Source: Lunularia cruciata (lineage: Eukaryota; Streptophyta; Marchantiopsida; Lunulariales; Lunulariaceae). Taken from it: a stretch of DNA of 64,000 bases. How positions within the stretch are numbered: position 1 is the stretch's first letter; each line of letters opens with the position of its first letter. The DNA is taken from NCBI GenBank assembly GCA_948567375.1, contig OX419758.1, positions 52,519,001 through 52,583,000 of the forward strand. Direction: 5' to 3'. Below the pieces are notes generated by a model that saw only the letters and a list, made by a program, of their open reading frames with translations, was not told the origin of the DNA and searched no databases. Of the stretch, positions 43,809-54,499 are shown in pieces. Both the position numbers and the translations under genes were made by a program.

Positions 43809-44500
43809 TGTGAGCCGGCCTGTCTCTCACTCAAGATGAACCTCTGATGGGTATTATGGTAGCGTACCATGGACTAAGAAGGCAAGGAACCCCAACTCCA
43901 TCATACTCCTCCAAGGCTAACACTCCAAGACTCAAGACATTGCTCACTAGAGAACTCAATGAGAGAGAGATAGTTACAAATGAGAGGATGATGAGTACTT
44001 CCTCACCCCTTGTTTATATACTTGTGAAATAGTTACGTACCAAAGTTACTAGTTACCATAGTAACTCAAGTTACTAGACTAAAAGTCAAGTAAAGTCAAA
44101 AAGTAGAAAGGAATATCTATTCACATGGGCATATTCCCCTAAGCATGTGGTCTTATCTTGACCCAACCACTAAGTCAAGGATTCCTTCACATGGGCTATC
44201 CTTGGACTAAAGAAGAATCCAAAACAAAAAGGCTTGCGGGCCCAAGAGTTCTCAACTCTTTCCTCAAAGCCAAACACCTAAGAATAATACCAAGTCAACA
44301 CACTAAAATCCAAAATAGTGGTGCTCATCTTTTCTACTTCCTCTAAAGTAAGGTCCCCTCTATCTTATCTATGACTAACTTTAGCTAACCATGACTAATA
44401 TAGATCAATCCTTTATCTCTATATAAATAATATCTCTTAAGTACTTGTAATACCAAGCTAAATAATACAATACCATACACATGCACAAATGAGTGTTACA
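43809..44500 (-). repeat. 5' LTR of element P
   Basis: 692 bases; TATA-like TTTATATAGAG on the minus strand near 44416-44430. It differs from the 3' LTR at about two dozen positions by eye. Confidence 0.93.
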
Positions 44501-44504
44501 GGTC

Positions 44505-44760
44505 ATGGATAGGATCCTAGCTGGATTGGATTTTGCTCGGTGCTATATTGATGACATTTTGGTCTTTAGCACTACTGTGGAGGAGCATGAGAGACAGTTG
44601 TTGGAGGTGTTTGAGGGGTTGAGATCTCATGGACTTAAATTACATCTTGGGAAGTGTAGGTTCTTCCACGAGTAGGTTGAGTATTTTGGTCACACTATCT
44701 ACCCCGGAGGACTTGGTGTTCAATAGACCATTGCACGTATTCTTGGGCCAATAGATGTGA
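44505..44760 (+). pseudogene. Element D reverse transcriptase, catalytic part
   Basis: Joins to 36679: RV then MDRILAGLDFARCYIDDILV, with the YIDD polymerase box intact (44548-44559), and ERQLLEVFEGLRSHGLKLHL (thumb). CRFFHE then a stop, then EYFGHTIYPGGLG. The join at one GGTC copy restores the normal order of RT residues across the site, strong evidence that P inserted within a single D copy. Confidence 0.9.
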
Positions 44761-45330
44761 GCAAAGTGTGAGCATTCCTTGGGTTGGCGAACTTCTATCG
44801 CCGCTATGTTAGAGGATTTAGTGCCATTGCCAAGGCCTTGACAAAGCTGACCAAGCTTACATAGGAGTGGTGTTGGGGAGATGAGTAGGAGAGACCTTTT
44901 GTAGAGCTTAAGGAGAGGTTGACATATACTCCTATTTTGAGGAGACCGATCAGAGGACGACCATTTCAGGTTCATATTGATTGGAGTATGTTGGGGCTTG
45001 GAGTAGTGCTCACCCAACGTGATGATGAGGAGAAGGAGTTTGTGGTGGCCTATGCTAGTTGTTCCTACAATTCAGCGGAGGTGAAGTATAATTCATATGA
45101 GGGAGACTGCTTGGCAGTAGTTTGGGCAGTAGCACATTTCCGATGTTACCTTTTTGGTAACCCCTTCACTCTCATCACTGATCATCAGCCACTGAAGTGG
45201 TTGATGGAGTCCGACAAGCTTTTAGGGAAGCTTGCATGATGGGCTCTGATTTTACATGAGTATAATTTCATAGTTGTTCACAAACCTAGAGTGGTGAACC
45301 GTGATGCAGATGGGTTGAGTATAAACCCAT
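44761..45330 (+). pseudogene. Element D RNase H
   Basis: FLGLANFYRRYVRGFSAIAK (connection), several stops, then a long clean block 44919-45239. FQVHIDWSMLGLGVVLTQRD (Asp), YNSYEGDCLAVVWAVAHFRC (Glu), FTLITDHQPLKWLMESDK (Asp), and after one stop HKPRVVNRDADGLSINP (Asp). All four active-site acids are visible. It leads straight into the integrase. Confidence 0.87.
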
Positions 45331-46465
45331 ATCTCAGCCAGCAAGATCAGACCGGAGCACATTGGCATGGTGAGATAGATGAGGAGATGGTGCCAGGTTG
45401 GCATGCATTTGCCTTTCTATGTATATGTTTAGAGGCTTTGGTGGTATCTCTCTCAATGCATACAGGAGGAGTTATTGAGGTCACAAATCCAAAGAGTGAA
45501 GATATTGGTACAGTTCAGCAAGACATTCATGATGATGTCTTAGTGATGGACTATCTTTGCACTGGTGTTGTGGGTGGCACAGTTGGAGCCAAGGAGAGAG
45601 ACCGTGTTTTTCAGTGAGCCAAATGGTTTAGATTGGAGTGCAGATACATTTTGCGTGTATGGGAGGATGGTAGAGTGCGAGTAGTACCACTTCTATCTCA
45701 GAGACCACAATTGGTCCATCATGCTCATGAGGAGCTAGGACATTTTGGAGTAAAGCATACATATAGCTTACTCCATAGTCATTATTGGTGGCACGATATG
45801 CAGACCAAGGTACAATAGTTTGTTGCCAGATGTGTGGTTTGTGACCAAGTAAGAGCATCATTCAATGCTCCTACACCACAATTACACCCCTTACCTATCA
45901 TGGGATTGGGTTACTATTAGAGTTTGGACTTCGCTTGACCTTTACCGCTGACTGCAAGACATCATCGGTATGTTTTGGTTATGGTGGAGCACTTCTCCAA
46001 GTGGATTGAGTTGGTGGCATTTCTTGACAAGTCTAGTGAAGGGACATCTTACTCATTCTTGGATCGAGTTCTTAGTCATTTTGGTGCACCAACTGAGGTT
46101 TTGACTGATCACAATACAAAGTTCTTGGGGGAATTTCAGGTCTTGTGTGACAAGGCTTTGATTGATCACCGTACTACCTCCCAAGATCACCCTGAGGCAA
46201 ATGGCTTAGCAGAGAGAGTGGTTCAAATGATGAAGAGAGGATTGCAAAAGTATGGTTTGCAGAGAGGCCACTTGGGAGATTGGGATCTCCGGTTAACTTG
46301 GTTGGCCATGGGCTATCGGTTCAGCTGGCAAGCCTCCTTAGCATCCTTCTCTCCATACTTTCTACTCTATGGACAAGATCCAGATTTACCTGTAGCCATT
46401 TTTCAAGATGTTACTATAGTTTTGGACTTGGATGACCCCGATGTATGGATGAGCGTATGTTCTTA
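45331..46465 (+). pseudogene. Element D integrase
   Basis: Zinc domain HEELGHFGVKHTYSLLHSHY with ARCVVCDQ (about 45725-45850). The core has a SLDFA segment (first Asp, next to stops), VEHFSKWIELVAFLDKSSEG, VLTDHNTKFLGEFQVLCDK (second Asp) and HPEANGLAERVVQMMKRGLQ (Glu). TWLAMGYRFSWQ and FSPYFLLYGQDPDLPV follow. The 163-codon clean stretch 45975-46466 is the best preserved part. Stops before 45975 break the first third. It lacks a chromodomain; the next domain is a PHD finger. Confidence 0.88.
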
Positions 46466-46959
46466 GCGGGCAGAGATCTTTTGGAGAGTGATGTTGATGG
46501 CCTTTGAGAACTTGGCAATTGCTCAGCATCGAGATACTTTACGCTATGCTACCATTCAAGGAGGAGGTTATAGACCCTCGATCCGTCAATTTCATCAAGC
46601 AACTATGTATATCTACAACCAACAACACCGACAACACTTGATGTTTTGATAGGCCGCACTATCTTGAGAGTGCGTGAGGTTTTGCCATCTAAAGTCCTTG
46701 TGTTAGAAAGACATGATGGTGTTTTTTGGAAGGATCATGTATGCAATTGTGCGCCATGCCACCTCCCAAAAATTGATGGTACTATGGACCCAAGCTTGGC
46801 ACTTGTACATGCAGGCTTGAGGTGTATTTATGTGGCTCTTCTGGTGGAGTTGCTACTATGTTAGTGTGTGATAGCCATTTGAGAGGATGGCATATGGCAT
46901 GTATGACTCCTCCCCTCACGATGGTTCCTCAAGGATAGTGGTTATGTCCTAGGTGTATT
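46466..46959 (+). pseudogene. Element D integrase C terminus and PHD finger
   Basis: 46646-46818 encodes ILRVREVLPSKVLVLERHDG and NCAPCHLPKIDGTMDP. One frame change later, 46819-46959 reads EVYLCGSSGGVATMLVCDSH then LRGWHMACMTPPL and, after a TGA, WLCPRC. The spacing fits a PHD finger: Cys-x2-Cys, Cys-Asp-x-Cys, Gly-Trp-His-x2-Cys, Trp-x-Cys-Pro-x-Cys. One Cys is Tyr and another His. PHD fingers read histone tails, so it may have aided targeting as chromodomains do elsewhere; this is inference. It closes the polyprotein just before the 3' terminal repeat. Confidence 0.75.
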
Positions 46960-47014
46960 TGACCTATAGATAGTTCATTCTTTATATGGTATAGATTGCA
47001 GACAAGCGACTAAC

Positions 47015-47211
47015 GAGCTCACTTCTCCTATGTTGAGCCTTTGAGTTCCTGGCTATGGTGGACAGAGGCTGGCAAGCATCACCTAGATTCTCTTAGCTTG
47101 AATGGGTGTGGCTTGACTGTAATTAGTGCCCAGTTGTTGGCAGTTTATAGAGTGACAAATCAAGTACTGAGTTGAGTTGAGTTGAGTTGAGAGTGGTAAA
47201 CAATCTGATTA
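47015..47211 (+). repeat. 3' terminal direct repeat of element D (probable LTR)
   Basis: Homologous to 23825-24033, with fewer GTTGA units. No clear purine tract precedes it and no target duplication was found, so exact ends are unsure. Confidence 0.6.
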
Positions 47212-47224
47212 GTATGGCACTTTA

Positions 47225-48095
47225 GAGTCTATGTATGACTTATGTGTGAGTTGTGCTTCTATAGTGTATGATGTTGACAACGATGTATGTTGTGTAACAA
47301 TGTATATACGCATGACAAGATGAAGAATCTTGTTTTGGATGTCACTTGTCTTGTAGACATTATGTGGTACACTAGTCCTCTTTACACCCAAAAGAGAGCC
47401 TCTTGGAACGATTAAGGTGTTGCCGTTTCCAAGTAAGAGTACATTTGACTATGTACCGCAGCCTAGAGTTAGAGAGCTTGTAGAGTATTGTTGTATATGG
47501 TTTGAGATTATCATTTGGACTGATAGCACAAGGGTAGAAGTTGAGCACCTACTCCGGTGCATGGGGGATGAGGGGTTTCTACCTTTGGGAGTGCACAAAG
47601 GAGACTGCCTTGTGGCCTTGCTTGATGAAGAGGATGGTTACTTGGATATCATAAGAGTTTTCATTCATATACCATATAGTGCATTTATCACCTAGGTCTA
47701 TCACTATGGGATGTTTTGATAGTTGATACTACATCCCTTCTTTATTGTGGGAACCATCTCCATGGTGTTATCCATCCACCTTCATTTACTCCTTTCTTGA
47801 TGAGAATAGGAGATTTCATTACTTTAGTAGGGGACCCCTTGAGAGCTCTATTAAATAGATTTAGAGTGGACACATGCTCAAATATTGATTTCATGACGGA
47901 AGACTGGACTTCATGTTGTCTTGGAGTTTATAGCATAGATTCATATGATGGTCTTGTAGTGTCCTTAATGGATCTCCATATGTGTCAATCTGAGTGGCAT
48001 TGGATGTGGACATATAGTCCGGCATTTTGCCATGCACCCCATTATAGGCGGCTTGAGGAGGCACTAGCATGTAATGGATACTTGCTGCATTAGGA
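47225..48095 (+). pseudogene. Unknown protein-coding remnant downstream of element D
   Basis: Three forward pieces form one apparent protein. 47225-47400 has stops and a Cys-rich segment (LMCELCFYSV, RCMLCNNVYTHDKMKNLVLD). 47417-47695 gives VRELVEYCCIWFEIIIWTDS, HLLRCMGDEGFLPLGVHKGD and CLVALLDEEDGYLDIIRVFI. After a stop and a frame change, 47716-48093 gives DTTSLLYCGNHLHGVIHPPS, GDFITLVGDPLRALLNRFRV and SEWHWMWTYSPAFCHAPHYR, ending at TAG. I do not recognise the family. It could be a 3' gene of a D-type element or a gene or TE that D landed in. Coding texture is good, function unknown. Confidence 0.55.
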
Positions 48096-48183
48096 TACTT
48101 GGCAGCTTATGATTCTATCACATATAGTATTGTGATCACTTGTACATATTTACATTCCTCTTGAATTTCTCATTATTTTTCTC

Positions 48184-48229
<46 letters not shown>
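48184..48229. repeat. (AT)n microsatellite
   Basis: About 22 AT units, seen directly. Confidence 0.9.
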
Positions 48230-48230
<1 letters not shown>

Positions 48231-48424
48231 TAAAATATTACAAAGAATCTTATATTATCTTTAAGGACTGCACTCTCACATTTTGAATTTATAAACTATA
48301 TATTATATATTTCAAGGACTTGGTAGAATGTATATTATATTGAGATATGATATAATACAAAGATTTATTGTGCATTATACTTGTGACCTATGATGAATTG
48401 CTTATTATACATGTGACCCAAAAC

Positions 48425-48686
48425 ACTCACATTTATATGCACCTTTAAAAACCTGTTTGAAATTTACTAACATAGAAACAAAACAAAACAAAACTCTCAC
48501 ATTTAAATACAACTTACATCACCTTTTTCAAATTTTCTAATATAGAAACAAAACATAACTCTCACATTTATATTCACCTTAAAGGACCTTTTTGAAATTT
48601 GCTAATGTAGAAATGAAACATAACTCTCACATTTATATACTTGAAAGCATCTCTTTGAAGTTTACTAATATAGAAACAAAACACAA
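48425..48686. repeat. About four tandem copies of a 65-bp AT-rich unit
   Basis: Each unit starts CTCACATTTA.AT and ends CTAATATAGAAACAAAACA, at roughly 48428, 48494, 48559 and 48623. Units are diverged. The rest of 48,690-50,280 holds no recognised gene. Confidence 0.7.
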
Positions 48687-49863
48687 TAAGGGATATATCC
48701 ATGGCTGATTCTTTACAACTTACCCTTAACCACTCTAATATCCTTCTAATACAACTCTTATTAAATCCACTCCACATAACTACCACACAACTTTAAACCC
48801 TAAACAACCATCCTAAACTTTACTTTGATCCTAACCATCTAAACCAATCACCCTACTTTTAACATGAGATACAATAATTGGAAGTATCTAATTCAATCAA
48901 GCCACTTCTAACATGTGGCTCCCTTCATACAAATAATATGAAACTTTTAACCCAATAAAACTAATTCTTACATTTCTAATCCAATCAAACTATTTACAAT
49001 ATTTTAAGTATTTTAAGTAATTTAATATATATTGTATTCAACTTTAGACACAATTTTAAAGTGTTTTGATATATTTTGTATTCAAACTTAGACATTGTTG
49101 CATAGTTAATAGTTGCATAGTTATTTTACTACATAATAAAATTTTACATATATTTTGTTCTACATGTGATTCAAAAAAATATATTATATACTACAAGTGC
49201 ACTCAAACAAAAGAATATATTGATATATACATTGATCTTTCTTTGACATATCATATCATTTATATTTTAACCAAATATCAAACACCCTTACTCTATCTCT
49301 ACCAGCCGCCCCAAACAAACCCTTTGGAACACACTCCAACTTGAAAAAACCCCCACCTAATCCAACCAAACTTGATCCACCGACTCCCCAAGCAACACCC
49401 CATGAAGCACATGTAACTCTTCTTGGTGTGGACTTCCTCGTTTCAGCACTCCACACTCTTCAGGCTCTGGGATAACCCCTATCTGACACCCTAAGGATGA
49501 GTATTGCTAAATCTCTTGGCTAGATCCCAAAGTCTTGACTAATAAATCTTGTAATCAAAATGGACCCAATGCCAAACCCAATAAAAAAACAATAAACAAA
49601 TAGGATAACCAACCTGGTACCAAAACTACCAAGCATCCTATTATTGAAGCACCCCACTAGACCCAACTAACCCCCAAAAATGTGAGACAAAACCGTATTC
49701 AAACATTCTCAACCCAACCACATCCGAACACCCACACAAACCCCAAAACTCTATTTCTCAACCAATATTAATGCCGGTTACAAGATTATGGACTAAATGA
49801 ACCACCTATATACACCTAGTTATATGTGTTAAACTCCATAACATGTTTATATTGATATGTTTT

Positions 49864-50040
49864 AAACTCTATTATGTGTTTACATTAGATGTGGAGTATG
49901 GAACAAAACACACCACCTACAAACTTGTAGTTCTATGAACCCAACAAATGAGCAACTCACATTATTTGGAAACATAATTTTGTAGGTGGTGTGTTTTGTT
50001 CCATTTTCCATATTGAGTGTAAGCATGTTATAGAGTTCAA
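49864..50040. repeat. Foldback inverted repeat
   Basis: An arm at 49864-49923 (core ATGGAACAAAACACACCACC, then TACAAA) pairs with 49979-50039 read in reverse. The inner roughly 25 bases are nearly perfect and the outer 35 are looser; the spacer is about 55 bases. AACTCTAT.A..ATGT words recur just outside the left arm. It could be a MITE-like foldback, though no TSD was identified. Confidence 0.6.
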
Positions 50041-50289
50041 CACATATCAATAGGTATGAAGAACAAGATGAGAACAATGGTGTAAACCGTGAGTTGAAAG
50101 CATATATCTTGTTCCAACCATCAAAAGAGTAACTTACAAAAAATTTCCTCTTGAAACTTGTTGCAATCGAGCATTCCTATTCTTGTTAGAAATACAAATT
50201 GTATAAATGTTTAAAATTGGAATCAAACATTGGAAGGGCAATGGATATCATTTGAATTTGATAAAGCGGAGTCATCTAGGACTAGAGAT

Positions 50290-51500
50290 TTGGGGTTAGA
50301 TGAGAAGGAATAATCTGGTATTGGAATTTAGGTCATTTACAAAGATTTCATGCATCCCACTAGGAGTGCAATCTAATACCTTGAGCATATTCAAATTGTT
50401 CTTAATCTGATCAGAGATGTCCTTGCTTGCTTGGGCTAATTCTAAAGTCATCAAATGAAATTGCTTTGATTTTGAACTATTCTTCTTTATTCTTAACCTT
50501 TCCACTTCTAATTGCATCTTCTTTGAATGTACTTTCTTGTTGAGCTCTACTTTCACTTGTAGCTTCTCCATCTTCCATACTTGCTCTGCTTCTATTTTAG
50601 ACAACCTACATCACTTTCTAGCTTCAAGAAGCTCACTCCAAAGCTTTGACTGATTTGATATATATTGGGAGAAAGGAAACAATGTGGGTTTTGATTTTTA
50701 TGTACAATCTCTTTTCCTCTTCCTTGATTCTCCCTCTTGCACTTTGTCACCCACCTTCTTTGCATCTCTTGCAACCAACTCATCATCTTGCATGCCCTCC
50801 TTATTTGAGGTAATAGCATGTACAAGGGCATTCTCCCTACTCAAAACCAATGATGGAACTTAAGTAGAATTAACATGAAGATAATTGGAATGGGATTAAA
50901 TGCTTGGGAGTGTGGAAAGATATACTTGTACTATGGGGGGGGCAGATTTGGCAGCAAGGAATCTACTCTCATCCTCAAAAAAATCTTCTCTATTTTTTTC
51001 TTGCCAAAATGGTTGGATGCATGAAATAAAATGGAGAATGGTAAACAACGACATACTAGTACTAGAAAATAGAGGTGTTACGTCTATGCAATACTCATCT
51101 TCTAGAAATATGCTTCTCATTTTTTGCTCAAGGCCCATTGCTACACAAATACTCATGGGGTTTTCCACTCCCACACCCACGCTTACAAGGGCTAGAAGAG
51201 ATATGTTTGCTCTCTCCCTAAAACACCCATCCATTCTCTTATAATGGAGACAAATATGATTCAACTTATCATTGATCATTCTCCACCCTTGTTTCAACTC
51301 CTTCTTGGTCAAAAGCCTTCCCTATACACTTATTGTTACAAGCTCAAGCATTCTTGTATGAAATCATGTACCTAGCCCATTTCTTGACCCTTCACCCATC
51401 ACCAAATTGGGGAATCCTTTCCCAAATTGCACAAGGTAAGGTGGCCATATAGCTAGAGGCGGTGCTTGTTTTTGCACTTGCCTCTTGCTATTGCCCATGT
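50290..51500 (-). pseudogene. Broken gene, weakly Myb/SANT or trihelix-like
   Basis: Minus-strand pieces in order: about 51480-51350 (FPNLVMGEGSRNGLG-type segment), 51312-50896 (KKELKQGWRMINDKLNHICL then HYKRMDGCFRERANI), 50831-50592 (lysine/arginine-rich, KCKRENQGRGKEIV) and 50604-50296 (helical, VKVELNKKVHSKKMQLEVER and LAQASKDISDQIKNNLNMLK). A Trp-spaced helix block followed by a coiled coil resembles the Myb/trihelix DNA-binding protein carried by PIF/Harbinger elements and its host relatives. The match is weak and at least two frame breaks occur. Confidence 0.4.
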
Positions 51501-53479
51501 GAATCTGCTTGAAAGGTTAAAGATGATATAAATAATCTAAAATTTGAGCATAATAAGGATAGCTCATTCTAAATTGGTCATCACTTCCTTGTCCTTTGGT
51601 CCCCTCATTTGTTGTTCCTCTTGGAACTATCTTAGGCATGGAGGAAACAATCTTTGAACAAATGATGACTACAATAGTTCTTTGATGTATCAAGACCAAT
51701 ATGGAACCCAAGAAAAATCAGTTGGACATGCAAATTTATTTCACCTCAATCTCAATGTGTTATGTTGTTTCCTCCGTAGTCATTCTAATTCTAAATTGCA
51801 CCAATAGATGGATAGTTGGATGATTGATAATTGGATTTCAAGTTCTAAGAAATTTTGAAGATCACAATTTTTTTCTCCCCAAGACGGTGTAGATAACTTC
51901 ACTCTTCATGCCTTTGCTCTTCTTTTGGTTTTGAAATTTGTATTTTTTTAAGTATCTAATAATATCAACCTAACCCTAAGCCTTTGACATTGAAAACTAC
52001 TGCTGCATAACTTTCAAATCTGTCAATGCTTGGTGAATTAGTGAATGCGGCACATTCAAATCTTGCACCAAATTCAAATCCTTTTATTGGAGACAGTTCA
52101 AACCATTCCAAATCATTCCTTATGTGACATGTATCAGATATACATGGCAAGTTTTCCTTGTGTGACATCTGACATGTACCCATTTTGTTGTTAGCCATAA
52201 TGATTTTCAACTAGTCTCACCTATGATATTTGCAAATGTCACCCATAAGCAATCAGCAAGAATGTGTGGAAGGGGATCTTGAAAGGCCCTAGAAATCAAC
52301 ACTCTACTTGTAAATTTTTTTGCAGACTTCTCATGTGGAGGGACCACAATCTGTTAGGGGTACAGGGAAAAACCCTTGTGAGAAATGTTAAAATGCCATA
52401 ACTTCCCCTTACCTTCTGAATATGAAATGCTCTATTGTATAAGAATCTTTACTATTGTGTCCTAGCCCCATTTTACCTCTTTTGTCTCTCCCTTGTATAG
52501 GTTGATGGGGTATTCCCATCCTTCATGTGTTCTATGTGATAGCCTTTTTCATTGCATAAAAATGTCTTCACATGTTATTTTTAGGAGTTGCACCTTTCAT
52601 CAGGTTGCCCCCTTGGATGATATGATTGCCACTTTTCTTGTATTACAAACTCAGAAATTGCTAAAACATGTAGAGAGAGAGGTCAAGACAAGCCAACAAA
52701 CATTGCGTTTTCCATAATATATATATATAATATCAAATATAGGTAAGGAGTTAAGTAGAAAATATAGAGTATCAGATTAAATTTGGCTAGCAATATAACA
52801 TTGATATCAAGTACATACATAGCTCTGCAACAATTTCTAGTTAGTCTCATGGTACATGGAAAAATATATAAATACTTCTATACTTGGTTCAATATTGGGT
52901 TTTTGTTTCAATATTGATATTTAAAGACTAATATTTATAACTATTTCATGTCACAAGAGCAGAAGTGTCCATTCAGATCAATTTTGGCAAGAGAAAAGAT
53001 TTAAATACAAATCAAAATAATTTGATGGGGTCTTGTGTGGAAACATTTATTTATATTTACTTTACAATTGAGAAATTCACACAAAGATAAATATGACTAT
53101 TGATATATCCATGTGATCATGCATTTCAATTGATATCATACAATTGATATTCCGGGAGGCATGGGACCTTGTAAAACTAACAAATTAGTTTGCCAATGAT
53201 AATATTGGTTCTACATATACACATATTTTAGCTTAAAATAGATGTCGCACCCAATCCTTAACTCTCAATAAATCTTGAAAAGGAGCAAATGATATCAATA
53301 CTGACCTCTCAAAAGTCTACCATTTAATTTGATCCGTCTACCAGAGGAGATACAAAAGATCAAAAATATCTCAACAACATCTCCAAGAAAAACCCAATTT
53401 TGCTTTAAGAGGGAGAAAAGGTAAAATGGGGCTACGCTCCAATAGAGTCTATATGAGAAATCTGCCCTATTGCACCTAA
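51501..53479. other. AT-rich DNA without recognised gene
   Basis: No family recognised on either strand. A short (AT)n run lies near 52720. Confidence 0.5.
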
Positions 53480-53626
53480 GATATTCAAGCTATGCAAGTT
53501 GTGTGGTCTATAAAAAACTAGAGCATCCAAAGAAGCATCACCTAGTGTGATTGCTCTCCTATGGATTGCACCAGCCACTGACCTCTGTAGAGCAATAGAC
53601 ACATGCTATCTAAAATATGCTACAAA

Positions 53627-53656
53627 GTATGTGAGTGAGAGTGAGAGTGAGAGTGG
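53627..53656. repeat. (GTGAGA)n microsatellite inside the LINE remnant
   Basis: A hexanucleotide run that on the minus strand reads as alternating His-Ser codons. Confidence 0.8.
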
Positions 53657-54210
53657 TACCCCTTGGTACCTAACATGATAAGCTCTCGTGCACTCCTTGA
53701 CAAATGTGCAAATGTCATGTACATCGCTCCATATAACTCCAAGGCTAGAGGAACAAAGAGGTGACCTTGTTGCATGCTCCTATACTTGGAGACCTTGCAA
53801 CTTGCTATTGCACTTGCCGCCCATCCAAGGAGATGTATAATCACTCCCTCTAAAATTGTATCTCATATAGGATCTATAACCACAACATTTGCTACTATGA
53901 CTTGATCATCTCAAACCAAGTATAAGTCTACCTTAATATATGTTGTTTGCAAAGCATTCAAATGCTCCTTCCAAGCCAAGTATCTACTCTCTCATGCCAT
54001 AATAAACACTATGTCCCTAATAGCATCATGGGTAGTTATCTTCTCCAAAAGAACATTGTGTCATATGGATTGCTACTGCATCTAGTGTAGAACCACACTC
54101 ACAAGTGAGTAATGAAGATGCAAATGGGTAGACCAAACCTCGGCAAAACCTCATAGTTATAGAGAAAGTAGCTTATGCAAGTCAAAATACCCTAATGTAC
54201 AATTGAGATA

Positions 54211-54499
54211 AGATCCAAGAGCCCCCACATTTGTTAGAGCAAGAGCAAAGGTGTTACTCTAGTAGCCTGAGGAATGGACGAGTCAACTAAGAGAGAATGT
54301 AGTGTATGCTCACACTGTCGCTCCATCAAGGAAGACTATAAACCTCTAGTCCAAGAGCTAGGATCCAAGAGCCCCCACCCTTGTTGGAGAAAGAACAAAG
54401 GTGTTACTCTAGTAGCCTGAGGAATGGACAAGTCAACTAAGAGAGAATGTAGTGTATGCTCACACTGTCTCTCCATCAAGGAAGACTATAAACCTCTAC
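54211..54499. repeat. 2 x 150 bp tandem duplication inside the LINE remnant
   Basis: GATCCAAGAGCCCCCAC starts at 54212 and again at 54362. Both copies include GGTGTTACTCTAGTAGCCTG and AAGGAAGACTATAAACCTCT, with a handful of differences. Confidence 0.85.

Larger units (their letters stand above)
36680..44500 (-). mobile_element. Element P: nearly complete Ty3/gypsy element
   Basis: 7.8 kb on the minus strand with 692-base LTRs (43809-44500 and 36680-37371), both TGTAACAC...GGCTCACA. Flanks share GGTC (36676-36679, 44501-44504). It has a primer site resembling that of tRNA-Asp elements, an extra small upstream ORF, Gag-protease in one frame of 765 codons, then RT, RNase H and integrase in another frame separated only by single stops, and a purine tract at 37372-37382. 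No chromodomain was seen. I count about two dozen LTR differences (roughly 96-97 percent identity), so it is a relatively young insertion into the RT of element D. Confidence 0.92.
23825..47211 (+). mobile_element. Element D: Ty3/gypsy retrotransposon encoding a DNA methyltransferase
   Basis: Pieces in one orientation and in canonical order span this interval: Gag, CCHC knuckle, protease, C5 DNA methyltransferase, reverse transcriptase, RNase H, integrase, PHD finger. About 200-base direct repeats (23825-24033, 47015-47211) bracket them and are the probable LTRs. Later insertions S4, C2 and P split it. Removing each with one copy of its target duplication restores continuous reading across two junctions in the reverse transcriptase. 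Subtracting the insertions leaves about 9.3 kb. The copy is dead, with numerous stops and frameshifts. Protease before RT before integrase shows Ty3/gypsy order. Confidence 0.85.

Noticed and set aside
46646-46864. Chromodomain at the end of element D integrase
   Set aside because: The segment lacks the EVExIL and WKGY patterns seen in C2 and C3; the following zinc cluster fits a PHD finger instead.
48425-48686. CRISPR-like array
   Set aside because: The units are diverged tandem repeats without unique spacers, in a plant nuclear context.
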